Below are positions 14,678 to 23,250 of a DNA stretch of 26,002 bases, piece by piece. Numbering within the stretch: the first letter of the stretch is position 1; each line of letters begins with the position of its first letter. The notes beneath the pieces were generated by a model, which was given only the letters and a program-made list of their open reading frames with translations, did not search any database and was not told the origin of the DNA. Source of the stretch: SZUA-229 sp964531165 (lineage in GTDB: Bacteria > Pseudomonadota > Gammaproteobacteria > SZUA-229); assembly GCA_964531165.1 (NCBI GenBank), contig CAZHEA010000042.1:1-26002 (forward strand). The letters are read 5' to 3'. Both the position numbers and the translations under genes were made by a program.

Positions 14678-16693
14678 ATGTATCAACAGTTTTTAACTTT
14701 TTCTTTTATATATTTATTTTTACTGCCAGTAATGGCGGATGGCTTGACTGTGTATGTGTCTAAACCGGTAGCGCAGCAAGATACTGTGGGGCGGGTTGAT
14801 TTGAACTCCACTACATCAACTTATAGTGTTATTAAATCGGATGATTTTGAGAACCGTCGAGTTGAACTTAGTCAGTTGATTGAAAATGAAACCGGTGTAC
14901 AGGTGCGTAGCTCTGGCGGAGTCGGTGGTTTTTCTATTGCTAGCATTCGAGGTTCGAGTAGTGAGCAGGTTACGGTATACATTGATGGTGTGCCATTGAA
15001 TAAGGCGTCCGGTGGCGCAGTCGATCTTAGCTTAATATCCATGGATAATGTGGAAAGTGTCGAGCTATATCGAGGCAGCGTGCCGATGGAGCTAGGGAAT
15101 GCATCGTTGGGCGGCGCGATTAATATTATAACCCGCCAGACGACCGAAAAATTCAAAGGAAAATTTAAAGCCACAGTGGGGAGTTTTAATACACAGCAAT
15201 ATAATGTTTTTACATCTGCTGCGACAGAAAAAAATAGTTTTATCGTCTCGGCCAGCTTATTAAAAAGCGATAATGACTTTGAATTTATTAATGATAATGG
15301 CACGCCGGAAAACCCAGATGATGATAGAAATGAAAAGCGCAATAATAGCAGCCTTGAACAGGCTACAGCATTAGCCAAGTGGAAGTATCGCATCAACAAT
15401 GATTCCAATGTCGATACGAAGTTAGAATGGCTGTCTAATGATCAGCAAATTCCCGGGCAACAGAATAATGTCAATGCAGATGCGCTTATAAATTTAAGCA
15501 GCATTGACTTTTTTACGCAGTATAACCAGAAAAAAGCTTACTTCGATGCGGATGAGTTTTCGATTAAAGGATATGTTGGCGGATTGAATGAAGTGTTTTC
15601 TGATACTCAATCGGGTAACGCATTAGTTGCTAGAGATGTTGATGCGTCAACTCAAAAATATGGCAGTGAGTTGTTTTATAAATTTAAATCTGATGGCTAT
15701 CAACTTAAATATCGACTGTTATTTGAGCAGCAAAGCTATACATCAGAAAATGTATTAACACCGGTGACAGATAATGTTGCGCGTGAAGTTGCGGTGCAGG
15801 ACTCTACCAGAGATTATTACGAACAGGTTTTCGAGTATAAGAATTTTAGTTTGCAGAATAGTTTAATTAGTTCTTTTTCACTGCGCCATATTTATGCCAA
15901 AGATGATAACAATCTGGTTGTTGACATATTTGGCAGGCCCATTGATGTGGGTGATAAAAAATACAATATCGTAACCCCACAAATGGGGGCTAAATATAAA
16001 TTTAATGCACTAACGTATATGAATTTTAATGCAGGTGCTTATGTCCGTTTACCATCTTTTTTTGAACTGTTTGGTAGTCAGGGCTATTTTCGAGGCTCAC
16101 CTGTACTCAAGGAAGAAAGTGGCGTCAATATAGATGTGGGATATGTGTACAGTTTGTTTAAACCCGGTAGCTGGCTTGATGATGCCAAATTTTATTTAGG
16201 GTTTTTTCATAATACGGTTGATAATTTAATTGTGCGTGAGCCGAATGCACAGGGTATTGTCGTAGCCAGAAATGTTGCCAGTGGTATAACTAATGGTGTG
16301 GAGGCTAACTTTAAACTATATCCGGATAAACACTGGTTGGTGTTGTTTAATGTTGTTTATCTCAATGATGAAAATACTAGCGAAACCACTGCGTATAACG
16401 GTAAGCGATTGCCCGGGCAGTTTAAGCAGGATTATAACTTACAGATATCGTATTCATCGGCTAAGTGGGTAACAGGTATTAGCTGGGATGTGAAAAAAGA
16501 CATGTATTTTGATCGCCCAAATTTATTAAAAGCTACAGATATTTCCGATATAAATTTAAGTGTTTTGCGAAAATGGAAGAATCAGACATTAGAGTTGAAA
16601 GCTGAAAATTTATTAAATAATCAATATGAAAATTTTAGATTTCAACCCACGGCGGGTACATCTTATTTTTTAACTTACACATATAAACTTTAA
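14678..16693 (+). CDS. btuB: TonB-dependent vitamin B12 receptor, BtuB-like
   Basis: A 671-residue outer-membrane receptor. Signal peptide 1-20 (ending LLPVMA-DG), a TonB-box-like LTVYVS at 23-28, a plug domain at about 45-155 (TGVQVRSSGGVGGFSIASIR, VTVYIDGVPLN, VESVELYRGSVP, LGGAINI), then a 22-strand-type barrel ending NNQYENFRFQP, GTSYFLTYTYKL. Placement directly behind a cobalamin riboswitch, with btuF, btuC and btuD alongside, supports B12 or a related corrinoid as substrate, imported with TonB-ExbBD energy. The frame opens at TTG 14657, but ATG 14678 gives the proper signal peptide; neither has a good ribosome binding site. The 20-nt gap to the lipoprotein gene indicates one transcript. 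Confidence 0.93.
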   Translation: MYQQFLTFSFIYLFLLPVMADGLTVYVSKPVAQQDTVGRVDLNSTTSTYSVIKSDDFENRRVELSQLIENETGVQVRSSGGVGGFSIASIRGSSSEQVTVYIDGVPLNKASGGAVDLSLISMDNVESVELYRGSVPMELGNASLGGAINIITRQTTEKFKGKFKATVGSFNTQQYNVFTSAATEKNSFIVSASLLKSDNDFEFINDNGTPENPDDDRNEKRNNSSLEQATALAKWKYRINNDSNVDTKLEWLSNDQQIPGQQNNVNADALINLSSIDFFTQYNQKKAYFDADEFSIKGYVGGLNEVFSDTQSGNALVARDVDASTQKYGSELFYKFKSDGYQLKYRLLFEQQSYTSENVLTPVTDNVAREVAVQDSTRDYYEQVFEYKNFSLQNSLISSFSLRHIYAKDDNNLVVDIFGRPIDVGDKKYNIVTPQMGAKYKFNALTYMNFNAGAYVRLPSFFELFGSQGYFRGSPVLKEESGVNIDVGYVYSLFKPGSWLDDAKFYLGFFHNTVDNLIVREPNAQGIVVARNVASGITNGVEANFKLYPDKHWLVLFNVVYLNDENTSETTAYNGKRLPGQFKQDYNLQISYSSAKWVTGISWDVKKDMYFDRPNLLKATDISDINLSVLRKWKNQTLELKAENLLNNQYENFRFQPTAGTSYFLTYTYKL

Positions 16694-16713
16694 TTGGCTC
16701 TGAGGAGAGTGAC

Positions 16714-17883
16714 ATGAAAAAAATATTAATATTAGGTTTGGCAATTATTTTAACTGCCTGTGGTAGTGATAATAATTCAACTAGCACGCTGGATATAGGG
16801 GACGTAAAAGCCATAGTGGCTACTATTGATCCCGGTTTTGTTAGTGGCGCACATGCGGCTATTGGTGAGTCTTCGGCGGGCATGACTTCATTGAATGATT
16901 TATCGCCCACAGGCTCAGATGTAACGGTGAATTCATATGGTGATTATTATTACATTATTGACCGTACCGGTGAAAGTATTAGCAAGTTCGCATTTGCAAA
17001 TCCCGGTGAAATTATCTGGCAGTTCACAACGAAAGATAATGCTGAAGATACCGGTAGTAACCCTCACGCCATTGTTTTTGTGAGTGAACAAAAGGCATAT
17101 ATATTGCGTTATGGAAAAACAACTGCCTGGATTGTTGACCCTTCGGCTACAGTAGAAGCTGATTTTAAAACAGGTGAACTTGATTTGGCCAGTTATGCAA
17201 GTGCAGATCAGGATGGAATACCAAATATGGATAATGGTGTTGTTGTTGATGGTAAGTTATTTATTACTTTGCAAATGCTAAATGTTTTTTCACCAACAGA
17301 TACCGCTTACGTTGCTGTATTTGATACGGTAGATGATACTGAAATTGATACGGGAATGGATGTATCGGAATTTGTATTGAAGGGAATTCCACTGCAGGTG
17401 AGAAATCCATTCTCTGATATTGTTTATGAAAGTGAATCAGGGTTGATATATATTCAGGCTACGGGTGACTTTTTTGCAGATTTCACCGGTGGTGTCGAAA
17501 CGCTTGATCCAGTTGATTACAGCACTTCGTTACTGTTAGACGATGGTGATAACACGAGCAGTCCTTATGGTCGAATTACCGCATTTGCAATTCATTCAGC
17601 AACCAATGCCTATTTTGTAGGGCTGGATGGTTTTGATCCAATAACCTTCGCTTCCATTAATAATCTCTACAAAATGAACCCATCAACCGGTGAAATTGTA
17701 AAAAGCTCTATTGCAGCATTTGAGGGCATTCAGATAACAAATATTGTGATTGATGAGCTGGGACGTCTGTGGGTGTCTGATGCAACCAATGCAACATTGC
17801 ATGTGGTGAACTCACATACGGATGAAATGATGGATGTGGTTTCAACAGGCTTAAATCCGAGTGCGGTTGTTTTTGCGCCGTAG
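16714..17883 (+). CDS. Predicted beta-propeller lipoprotein, BtuG-like candidate
   Basis: A 389-residue lipoprotein: signal peptide MKKILILGLAIILTAC with lipobox LTAC, Cys16 lipidated, and Gly at +2, so outer-membrane sorting is expected. The body repeats short four-strand units typical of YncE/NHL-like propellers: SYGDYYYIIDRTGESISKF, NPHAIVFVSEQKAYILRYG, DNGVVVDGKLFITLQ, AYVAVFDTVDD, SDIVYESESGLIYIQATGD, NLYKMNPSTGEIVKS, GRLWVSDATNATLHVVN. I estimate six or seven blades. A good GAGGAG ribosome binding site lies 20 nt after btuB. In Bacteroides, BtuG is a surface propeller lipoprotein that captures B12 and seats on BtuB; the same role here is inference from position, lipidation and fold, not sequence identity. 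No enzyme motif is visible. Confidence 0.85.
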   Translation: MKKILILGLAIILTACGSDNNSTSTLDIGDVKAIVATIDPGFVSGAHAAIGESSAGMTSLNDLSPTGSDVTVNSYGDYYYIIDRTGESISKFAFANPGEIIWQFTTKDNAEDTGSNPHAIVFVSEQKAYILRYGKTTAWIVDPSATVEADFKTGELDLASYASADQDGIPNMDNGVVVDGKLFITLQMLNVFSPTDTAYVAVFDTVDDTEIDTGMDVSEFVLKGIPLQVRNPFSDIVYESESGLIYIQATGDFFADFTGGVETLDPVDYSTSLLLDDGDNTSSPYGRITAFAIHSATNAYFVGLDGFDPITFASINNLYKMNPSTGEIVKSSIAAFEGIQITNIVIDELGRLWVSDATNATLHVVNSHTDEMMDVVSTGLNPSAVVFAP

Positions 17884-17903
17884 TGATAGGTTAAAAAAAT
17901 GAG

Positions 17904-17937
17904 TTCTGGTTTTTGGTTGTTTTGCCGAAAACCAGAA
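17904..17937. terminator. Terminator hairpin between convergent B12 genes
   Basis: A perfect 10-bp inverted repeat, TTCTGGTTTT (17904-17913) and AAAACCAGAA (17928-17937), lies between the stop of the lipoprotein gene and the stop of btuD. On the minus strand it is followed after a few bases by seven T (complement of 17893-17899), so it works best as the btuC-btuD terminator. On the plus strand it lacks a clean T-run but could still block read-through. Confidence 0.7.
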
Positions 17938-17939
17938 TA

Positions 17940-18707
17940 TCAATGGGCAGAAAAAATAAATTTATTATCATGCATAAACCGTTTTACCGGATAATCATAA
18001 AGGCGTAATAAATTTTCTTCATTGAGTAGTTCATCGGTGTCGCCGGTTATCACTTCGCCGTCTCCAAGTAATAATATAATCTTGTCGCAATAACGTGCGG
18101 CCAGATTTAAATCATGCAGTGTCATTAAAGTTAGCTTCTGATTCTGTCGGCTATCTTCAGTTAAATAATTCAGTAGTTGAATTTGATATTTTAAATCCAG
18201 ATGACTATTAGGTTCATCCATTAATAAAATGTCCGGGTTCTGGGTGATTAGAGTCGCAATTGAAACCCGTTGCCTTTCGCCACCGGATAATTGATTAATC
18301 GGACGTTCTGCTAAAGGCATTAATTGTACGGTCTGCAGTGCGCATTCAGCAAGCCGATAGTCAGAAGTGCTTTCCCATTGCCACGGTTTTATATGCGGGT
18401 GGCGCCCGGTGATCACTGTTTCCATCACGCTGCCGGGAAAAATATCTTCATGGTGTTGTAATAACACACCAATTTGTTGAGCAATTTGTTTGCGTGATAA
18501 TTGTTTAATGTTTTTGTTTTTTATGAAAATATCGCCATTATCTATTTTGCGCAATCCTGCCAGCGTATGCAATAAGGTGGTTTTACCTTTTCCGTTACGC
18601 CCGAGTACACCCCATATTTCACCGCCATTACATTCAAGGGATAATTTCTTGCAAACTTGTGTATCGCCGATGCTGATGGATAAGTTTGAAGTTGAAAGTA
18701 AGTTCAT
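17940..18707 (-). CDS. btuD: BtuD-like ABC transporter ATP-binding protein
   Basis: ATPase subunit of the B12 importer, 255 residues. Motifs in order: Walker A GRNGKGKTT, Q-loop region LLQHHEDIFPG, signature LSGGERQR, Walker B ILLMDEPNSHLD and H-loop LMTLHDLN. The order and lengths fit the FecE/BtuD subfamily that pairs with FecCD permeases. The frame is open to 18881, but I start at ATG 18707: AGGAG lies about 8 nt upstream, the product starts MNLLSTSNLSISIGD as in homologues, and it overlaps the end of btuC by four bases (ATGA), implying coupled translation. Cytoplasmic face of the inner membrane. BtuD is assigned by neighbours rather than by substrate-specific residues. Confidence 0.92.
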   Translation of the reverse strand: MNLLSTSNLSISIGDTQVCKKLSLECNGGEIWGVLGRNGKGKTTLLHTLAGLRKIDNGDIFIKNKNIKQLSRKQIAQQIGVLLQHHEDIFPGSVMETVITGRHPHIKPWQWESTSDYRLAECALQTVQLMPLAERPINQLSGGERQRVSIATLITQNPDILLMDEPNSHLDLKYQIQLLNYLTEDSRQNQKLTLMTLHDLNLAARYCDKIILLLGDGEVITGDTDELLNEENLLRLYDYPVKRFMHDNKFIFSAH

Positions 18708-19729
18708 GTGTCGCTCTCCTGGCGGTAGTTGCGACTTAATAGAAAGAGGAATAGCGGAACACCCAGAAAAGCCGTAATAACGCCGACGGGTAATTGTTGA
18801 GGTGCAATAATGGTGCGCGCTAATGTGTCGGATAACAGTAACAGGCTGCCACCGGCTAATACACTGGCAGGCGCTAACCAACGGTGGTCGCTACTGATGA
18901 TTAAGCGCATCATGTGGGGAACGATTAAACCGACAAAGCCAATACTACCGGCTTTAGTTACGGCGGTAGCCGTCAGTGCGGAGGCAAGTATAAAAAGACT
19001 TAAACGCAGTGGCTTAATGGCAATACCTAAAGCACTGGCCTGCATTTCACCGCGGGATAAGATATTTAACGAGCGTGCCAGTAGAAAGCTAATCACTAAA
19101 CCGGTAATTAATATAACGGGAAGTAGCGGATTGCTGAGTTGTTCTGCATGTGCATGACTAAGATCGCCCATTAACCAGAATAACATGCCTTTTAATGGAC
19201 GATCTGGACTTAATGAAAGAATAAAATTTATAATTGCGCCCCAGCCCGAAGCAATTACGACACCGGTGAGTAATAAGCGTGATGGGTTCCAGTTGCCGCG
19301 GCCATGTGCCAGGCCAAATACTAAAATAATAGAGAGCAGTGCGCCGATAAATGCACCGCCTGAAATCCAGCCAGCCAGTCCGGCTGAAATTGCCAGCATG
19401 GCACCAACTGATGCACCACCGGAAATACCCAGTATATAAGGGTCGGCTAGTGGGTTGCGTAAAAGTACCTGCATTAACATACCCGCAAGTGCCAGTAAGC
19501 CACCGGTGAAAAAAGCCACATAGGCGCGGGGCAGGCGTAATTCAAAAATCACACTGTTGGTTATCGGGTTACCATTGCCCTGTAATGATTGTAAAATGTC
19601 GATAAACGAGAGCGACAAGCTTCCAACGGACAGTGCAAATGCAAAACTGGCGATGCTGATAAAAATTAGCAGTACTAAAATGCTGAAGGGTTTGTGACGT
19701 GAGAAAAATTTGATAGGTAAATGGGGCAT
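18704..19729 (-). CDS. btuC: BtuC-like FecCD-family permease
   Basis: Membrane subunit of the B12 ABC importer, 341 residues with about ten hydrophobic segments. FecCD marks include IFELRLPRAYVAFFTGGLLA, LAGMLMQVLLRNPLADPYIL, GISGGASVGAM, and near the C-terminus GSIGFVGLIVPHMMRL and LPVGVITAFLGVPLFLFLL. A dimer of this protein with two BtuD subunits would take cobalamin from BtuF. The ATG has no strong ribosome binding site. A perfect TATAAT (minus strand, 19771-19776) lies about 42 nt upstream with a poor -35. The 83-nt gap to the divergent adenosyltransferase gene has no room for a cobalamin riboswitch and shows no B12 box, so this operon seems to be controlled separately from btuB. Confidence 0.93.
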   Translation of the reverse strand: MPHLPIKFFSRHKPFSILVLLIFISIASFAFALSVGSLSLSFIDILQSLQGNGNPITNSVIFELRLPRAYVAFFTGGLLALAGMLMQVLLRNPLADPYILGISGGASVGAMLAISAGLAGWISGGAFIGALLSIILVFGLAHGRGNWNPSRLLLTGVVIASGWGAIINFILSLSPDRPLKGMLFWLMGDLSHAHAEQLSNPLLPVILITGLVISFLLARSLNILSRGEMQASALGIAIKPLRLSLFILASALTATAVTKAGSIGFVGLIVPHMMRLIISSDHRWLAPASVLAGGSLLLLSDTLARTIIAPQQLPVGVITAFLGVPLFLFLLSRNYRQESDT

Positions 19730-19812
19730 TAAATAGTCTGCTGAATAAGGGTTTATTTAATCGGTTTGTGATTATAAGCTTAAACTATTAATTTAACACA
19801 TAAGGAAGGCTG

Positions 19813-20385
19813 ATGGGTTTTCGACTTTCAAAAATATATACCCGTAAGGGTGATGATGGCACAACTGGCATGGCTGATGGTAGTCGATTAGCTAAAGATA
19901 GTTTGCCGATGCATGCTATTGGTAATGTTGATGAACTGAATAGCATGCTCGGTGTAGTGATTAAAAAAACGCCGGTAAGTGATATTCGTGAAGATATGTT
20001 TACTATTCAGCATGATCTATTCAATCTTGGTGGCCAGCTGGCAATGCCTGACTATGCGATGTTAAATCAGTCACGTATTAACTGGTTGGAAACAAGTCTC
20101 GATAAAATGAATGAACCACTCGAATCGCTAAAAGAGTTTATCTTGCCCGGTGGTAGCGAAGCATCGTGTTTTTGTCATATGGCGCGTACCATCTGTCGGC
20201 GTACTGAGCGTTCGCTGGTCTCACTAAATAATGAAATAGAAATCGATACGGTTTTACTGGCTTATATTAATCGTCTGTCCGACTGGTTATTTGTGGCGGG
20301 CCGGTGTTTGAATAAACTAGAGAATGAAGCTGAGGTGTATTGGAATTCAGACAGAATAAAAGCTGAAACCGGCGCTGATGATTAA
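19813..20385 (+). CDS. PduO-type cob(I)alamin adenosyltransferase
   Basis: A 190-residue enzyme that transfers the 5'-deoxyadenosyl group of ATP to cob(I)alamin, making adenosylcobalamin. Family marks are the N-terminal ATP-binding loop YTRKGDDGTTG (9-19), NVDELNSMLG, FILPGGSEAS, the RTICRRTERS segment containing the conserved RxxER (129-133), and YINRLSDWLF near the C-terminus. It is a PduO-type rather than a BtuR/CobA-type enzyme, and the family works as a trimer in the cytoplasm. AAGGAAGG precedes ATG 19813 closely, so the start is firm. Divergent from btuC-btuD, it completes the locus by converting imported B12 to the coenzyme and riboswitch-ligand form. Confidence 0.95.
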   Translation: MGFRLSKIYTRKGDDGTTGMADGSRLAKDSLPMHAIGNVDELNSMLGVVIKKTPVSDIREDMFTIQHDLFNLGGQLAMPDYAMLNQSRINWLETSLDKMNEPLESLKEFILPGGSEASCFCHMARTICRRTERSLVSLNNEIEIDTVLLAYINRLSDWLFVAGRCLNKLENEAEVYWNSDRIKAETGADD

Positions 20386-20445
20386 AATGGCCTATAATTA
20401 AAGTTCAGGCAGGCAGATTGGTTTAGTTTCAACGAGAGCCATTAA

Positions 20446-20469
20446 AGTATTCGCAGCTGCAGGAATACT
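20446..20469. terminator. Inverted repeat downstream of the adenosyltransferase gene
   Basis: AGTATTC (20446-20452) and GAATACT (20463-20469) form a perfect 7-bp stem around a 10-base loop that contains the palindrome GCAGCTGC. T-rich sequence follows some bases later, but there is no tight T-run, so terminator function is possible and not certain. It lies 60 nt after the adenosyltransferase stop. Confidence 0.35.
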
Positions 20470-20557
20470 AGCTTGTTTGAGTTTTCTTAATTTTATTTAA
20501 AAATCAGTATTAATAATGTTGAAGGCTGTATAAATGAAAATATGGTATTAACGACTA

Positions 20558-22153
20558 ATGAATAAGAAGGCTTATCTATTAGTGTTTGTCGCATTTTGCA
20601 CTGTTACCAGCAGTTTGCTTTATTACATTGGTCTTGTCTCAAGAGCGCTCTATCTTGAATCTGAAACAACTATTCTTGAACTTCAAAAAAAACATAAATC
20701 GGTTGCAGCAATGGAATCGGCTGCAAGAGAGCGTACATTTTTGCTGGTAAAAATGTTTAATGAAGAAGATGTTTTTATAAGGGATGAAATGCATCGTGAA
20801 TTTGATATGCAAGCATATCGATTTATAAGAAATAGAGATGTGTTGCTGGGAATGAATTTGAATAATAAAGAAAGAGGGGCATTAAAAGACATTCTGGAAA
20901 TTATAAAACAGGCACAAATCTATGATACGCAGGCTGCTGATTTTATGATGGAAGGCAAGGTGAAAGAGGCGGAGTTGTTGTTATTCAATGAAGCCATACC
21001 TCGATTGTATAATATTATTGAGCGCTTTGTTTTTTTGCTTGGCCTGGTTGACGATGAAAATCAGGCGGAATTGCTTAAGCTTAGAAGCCAGCTTAAGCAT
21101 AATCTTTATGCCATATTTTTACTAACCACACTATTTCTGCTGGCTGCAGTATCTCTCATTTATTATTCATTAAAACGCATAAAAAAAGGCGCTGATATGC
21201 TCAGTGGCAGTGAAGCTATAAAAGATAGTATTTTAGATACTGCAATGGATGCAATTTTAAGTGTTGATGAAAAAGGTATAGTCAGTCAATTTAATAGAAG
21301 TGCAGAAAAAATGTTTGGTTATCGTGTAGATGAAATGCTGGGGGAATCGGTAGAAAAAATATTATTAGAAGAGTTCAAAGATCGATTAGATGAATTGAAA
21401 ATGGCTGAAGTAAAGTTTAAAAATAATTATTTGTCAGGTATTAGTCATGATGTGTTCGGGGCGCATAAAAATGCTACGCGAATACCATTGCAAATATCAA
21501 TGTCAGATACAGGTGTTGATGGCGCCTCGCAATATAGCTTAATCATCAGGGACTTAACCGATATAAAAAAATCAGAAGAGGCATTAAAGCAGCGTACCGA
21601 GGAGCTGGAATTTGCTAATACAAAGTACAAACAGTTGAGCGAGACAGACCCGCTAACCCAAATTTCAAATCGACGTGTCTACGAAGATAGAATTACCAAT
21701 GAAATTCATATTGCGAAGCGATCTGCTACATCAATATCATTATTAATGATAGATGTTGATTTTTTTAAAAAATTTAATGATACATATGGCCATGATAGTG
21801 GTGATGTTGCGTTAATAAGAGTGGCAAAAACGATTGTAGAGTCTTTACCCAGAAGTACCGATCTGGCTGTTCGTTTCGGAGGTGAAGAGTTTTTAGTGCT
21901 CATGCCGGTAACAAAGATTGATGGCGCTTTAACGGTGGCGGAGCGAATCAGATCAAATATAAAGGCATTGGCCATTCCACATGTGCATTCAGAAACTGCG
22001 CCTGTTGTTACAGTCAGTGTAGGATTGACATCGCTTACCGGTGAGTTACTGAACGAAATTGATTTAATTAAACAGGCGGATACTGCATTGTATGTGGCAA
22101 AAGCCAATGGCCGAAATCGCTGTGAAGTTTTTGTAAAAGAAAAGACAGTATAA
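20558..22153 (+). CDS. Membrane-bound PAS-GGDEF diguanylate cyclase
   Basis: A 531-residue signalling enzyme predicted to make cyclic di-GMP from GTP. Two membrane segments (about 6-26 and 183-204) bracket a 155-residue, charged, all-helical periplasmic domain resembling a four-helix-bundle sensor (ARERTFLLVKMFNEEDVFIR, FDMQAYRFIRNRDVLLGM). A PAS domain follows (about 224-338: ILDTAMDAILSVDEKG, FNRSAEKMFGYRVDEMLGES), then a GGDEF domain (about 360-527) opening SETDPLTQISNRRVYED, with an active-site GGEEF (441-445). An inhibitory I-site RSTD (432-435) lies exactly five residues before it, so product inhibition is expected. The ligand of neither sensor is known. Single gene; its link to the B12 locus may be only positional. 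Confidence 0.93.
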   Translation: MNKKAYLLVFVAFCTVTSSLLYYIGLVSRALYLESETTILELQKKHKSVAAMESAARERTFLLVKMFNEEDVFIRDEMHREFDMQAYRFIRNRDVLLGMNLNNKERGALKDILEIIKQAQIYDTQAADFMMEGKVKEAELLLFNEAIPRLYNIIERFVFLLGLVDDENQAELLKLRSQLKHNLYAIFLLTTLFLLAAVSLIYYSLKRIKKGADMLSGSEAIKDSILDTAMDAILSVDEKGIVSQFNRSAEKMFGYRVDEMLGESVEKILLEEFKDRLDELKMAEVKFKNNYLSGISHDVFGAHKNATRIPLQISMSDTGVDGASQYSLIIRDLTDIKKSEEALKQRTEELEFANTKYKQLSETDPLTQISNRRVYEDRITNEIHIAKRSATSISLLMIDVDFFKKFNDTYGHDSGDVALIRVAKTIVESLPRSTDLAVRFGGEEFLVLMPVTKIDGALTVAERIRSNIKALAIPHVHSETAPVVTVSVGLTSLTGELLNEIDLIKQADTALYVAKANGRNRCEVFVKEKTV

Positions 22154-22270
22154 GTTAAGTCGCTATTATCCAGTTTGTTTCTAAACCAGCTTCAGGGCTT
22201 TTAATAAGCGTTAATTATTATGTTATGGAATAGTGTATATTGTGATTTTGAAATTTGAGCCGGTCGAATC

Positions 22271-23167
22271 ATGCGCATTGGTATAGACTTAGGTGGTACT
22301 AAAATAGAAGGAGTGGCACTGGCAGATAACGGTAGTGAACTTTTTCGATATCGAGTTGATACCCCGGCAGGTGAATATTTACCCATCCTGGAGGCCATAG
22401 TGGAGTTGATTCAACTAATTGAATCAACCACATCACAAACTGGCAGTGTGGGTATCGGCACTCCCGGTGCATTGTCTCCGGCCACACAATTGCTACGTAA
22501 TTCTAATTCCGTATGCATGAATGGCATGCCGTTGAAACAGGATATTGAAAGGTTACTGGGGCGTGAAGTGCGTATCAGTAATGATGCCAATTGTTTTGCA
22601 TTATCCGAGGCTACAGATGGTGCAGCTAAAAATGCAGCAGTGGTTTTCGGGGTGATTATTGGTACGGGTACAGGTGCCGGTATTGTCATTGATGGCAAGG
22701 TCCTAAATGGACCGAATGCGATTGCCGGTGAATGGGGGCATAATCCTTTGCCGTGGCCACAGCAAAATGAATTACCCGGGCCTGCCTGTTATTGTGGTAA
22801 GTCGGGATGCCTGGAAACATTTCTATCCGGTCCGGGGCTGGCCCATGATTTTAAGCAGGCAACAGGAGCGTCACTCACGGCAATAGAAATTGCTGCTCAG
22901 GCAAGTCAGGGCAATGTGCTGGCAGAAGCTGCTTTGCAACGTTATGAAAACCGTCTGGCCCGTGGGTTGTCACAGGTTATTAATATTCTAGATCCGGATG
23001 TGATTGTGCTTGGTGGTGGCATGTCTAATCTGTCGAGGTTGTATGCGAATATTCCTGAAATGTTGACGAATTATGTGTTTTCAGATGTGGTGAGCACCCG
23101 TGTTGTCGCGCCAGTGTATGGCGATTCCAGCGGTGTCCGTGGGGCAGCCTGGTTATGGAATAAATAA
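22271..23167 (+). CDS. ROK-family sugar kinase
   Basis: A 298-residue ROK kinase, an enzyme family that phosphorylates free hexoses or amino sugars with ATP. It shows the phosphate loop DLGGTK (6-11), the catalytic base Asp105 in ISNDANCFALSEA, a glycine-rich IIGTGTGAGIVIDG, GEWGHNPLP with the zinc-ligand His157, and the zinc motif CYCGKSGCLE with Cys173, 175 and 180. It has no DNA-binding domain, so it is an enzyme and not a ROK repressor. The closest known roles are fructokinase (Mak) and N-acetylglucosamine kinase (NagK); sequence by eye does not decide between them, and no sugar transporter or pathway gene sits next to it. The ribosome binding site before ATG 22271 is weak. Cytoplasmic. 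Confidence 0.92.
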   Translation: MRIGIDLGGTKIEGVALADNGSELFRYRVDTPAGEYLPILEAIVELIQLIESTTSQTGSVGIGTPGALSPATQLLRNSNSVCMNGMPLKQDIERLLGREVRISNDANCFALSEATDGAAKNAAVVFGVIIGTGTGAGIVIDGKVLNGPNAIAGEWGHNPLPWPQQNELPGPACYCGKSGCLETFLSGPGLAHDFKQATGASLTAIEIAAQASQGNVLAEAALQRYENRLARGLSQVINILDPDVIVLGGGMSNLSRLYANIPEMLTNYVFSDVVSTRVVAPVYGDSSGVRGAAWLWNK

Positions 23168-23250
23168 CGGTTGCATTACCGCTCGAGTCGAGACACGGAC
23201 TGGAAAAAACGTTAAAATAGGCCTTCCAAAAATATTACTGAGAAATATCC

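Noticed and set aside
14872..15408. 178-aa minus-strand frame
   Set aside because: It is antisense to the plug and early barrel of btuB, which has clear family motifs.
18708..18881. N-terminal extension of btuD
   Set aside because: It overlaps the btuC coding sequence. The internal ATG at 18707 has a strong AGGAG site and gives the usual BtuD start.
19730..19812. A second cobalamin riboswitch between btuC and the adenosyltransferase gene
   Set aside because: The gap is only 83 nt, far below aptamer size, and no B12 box is visible on either strand.
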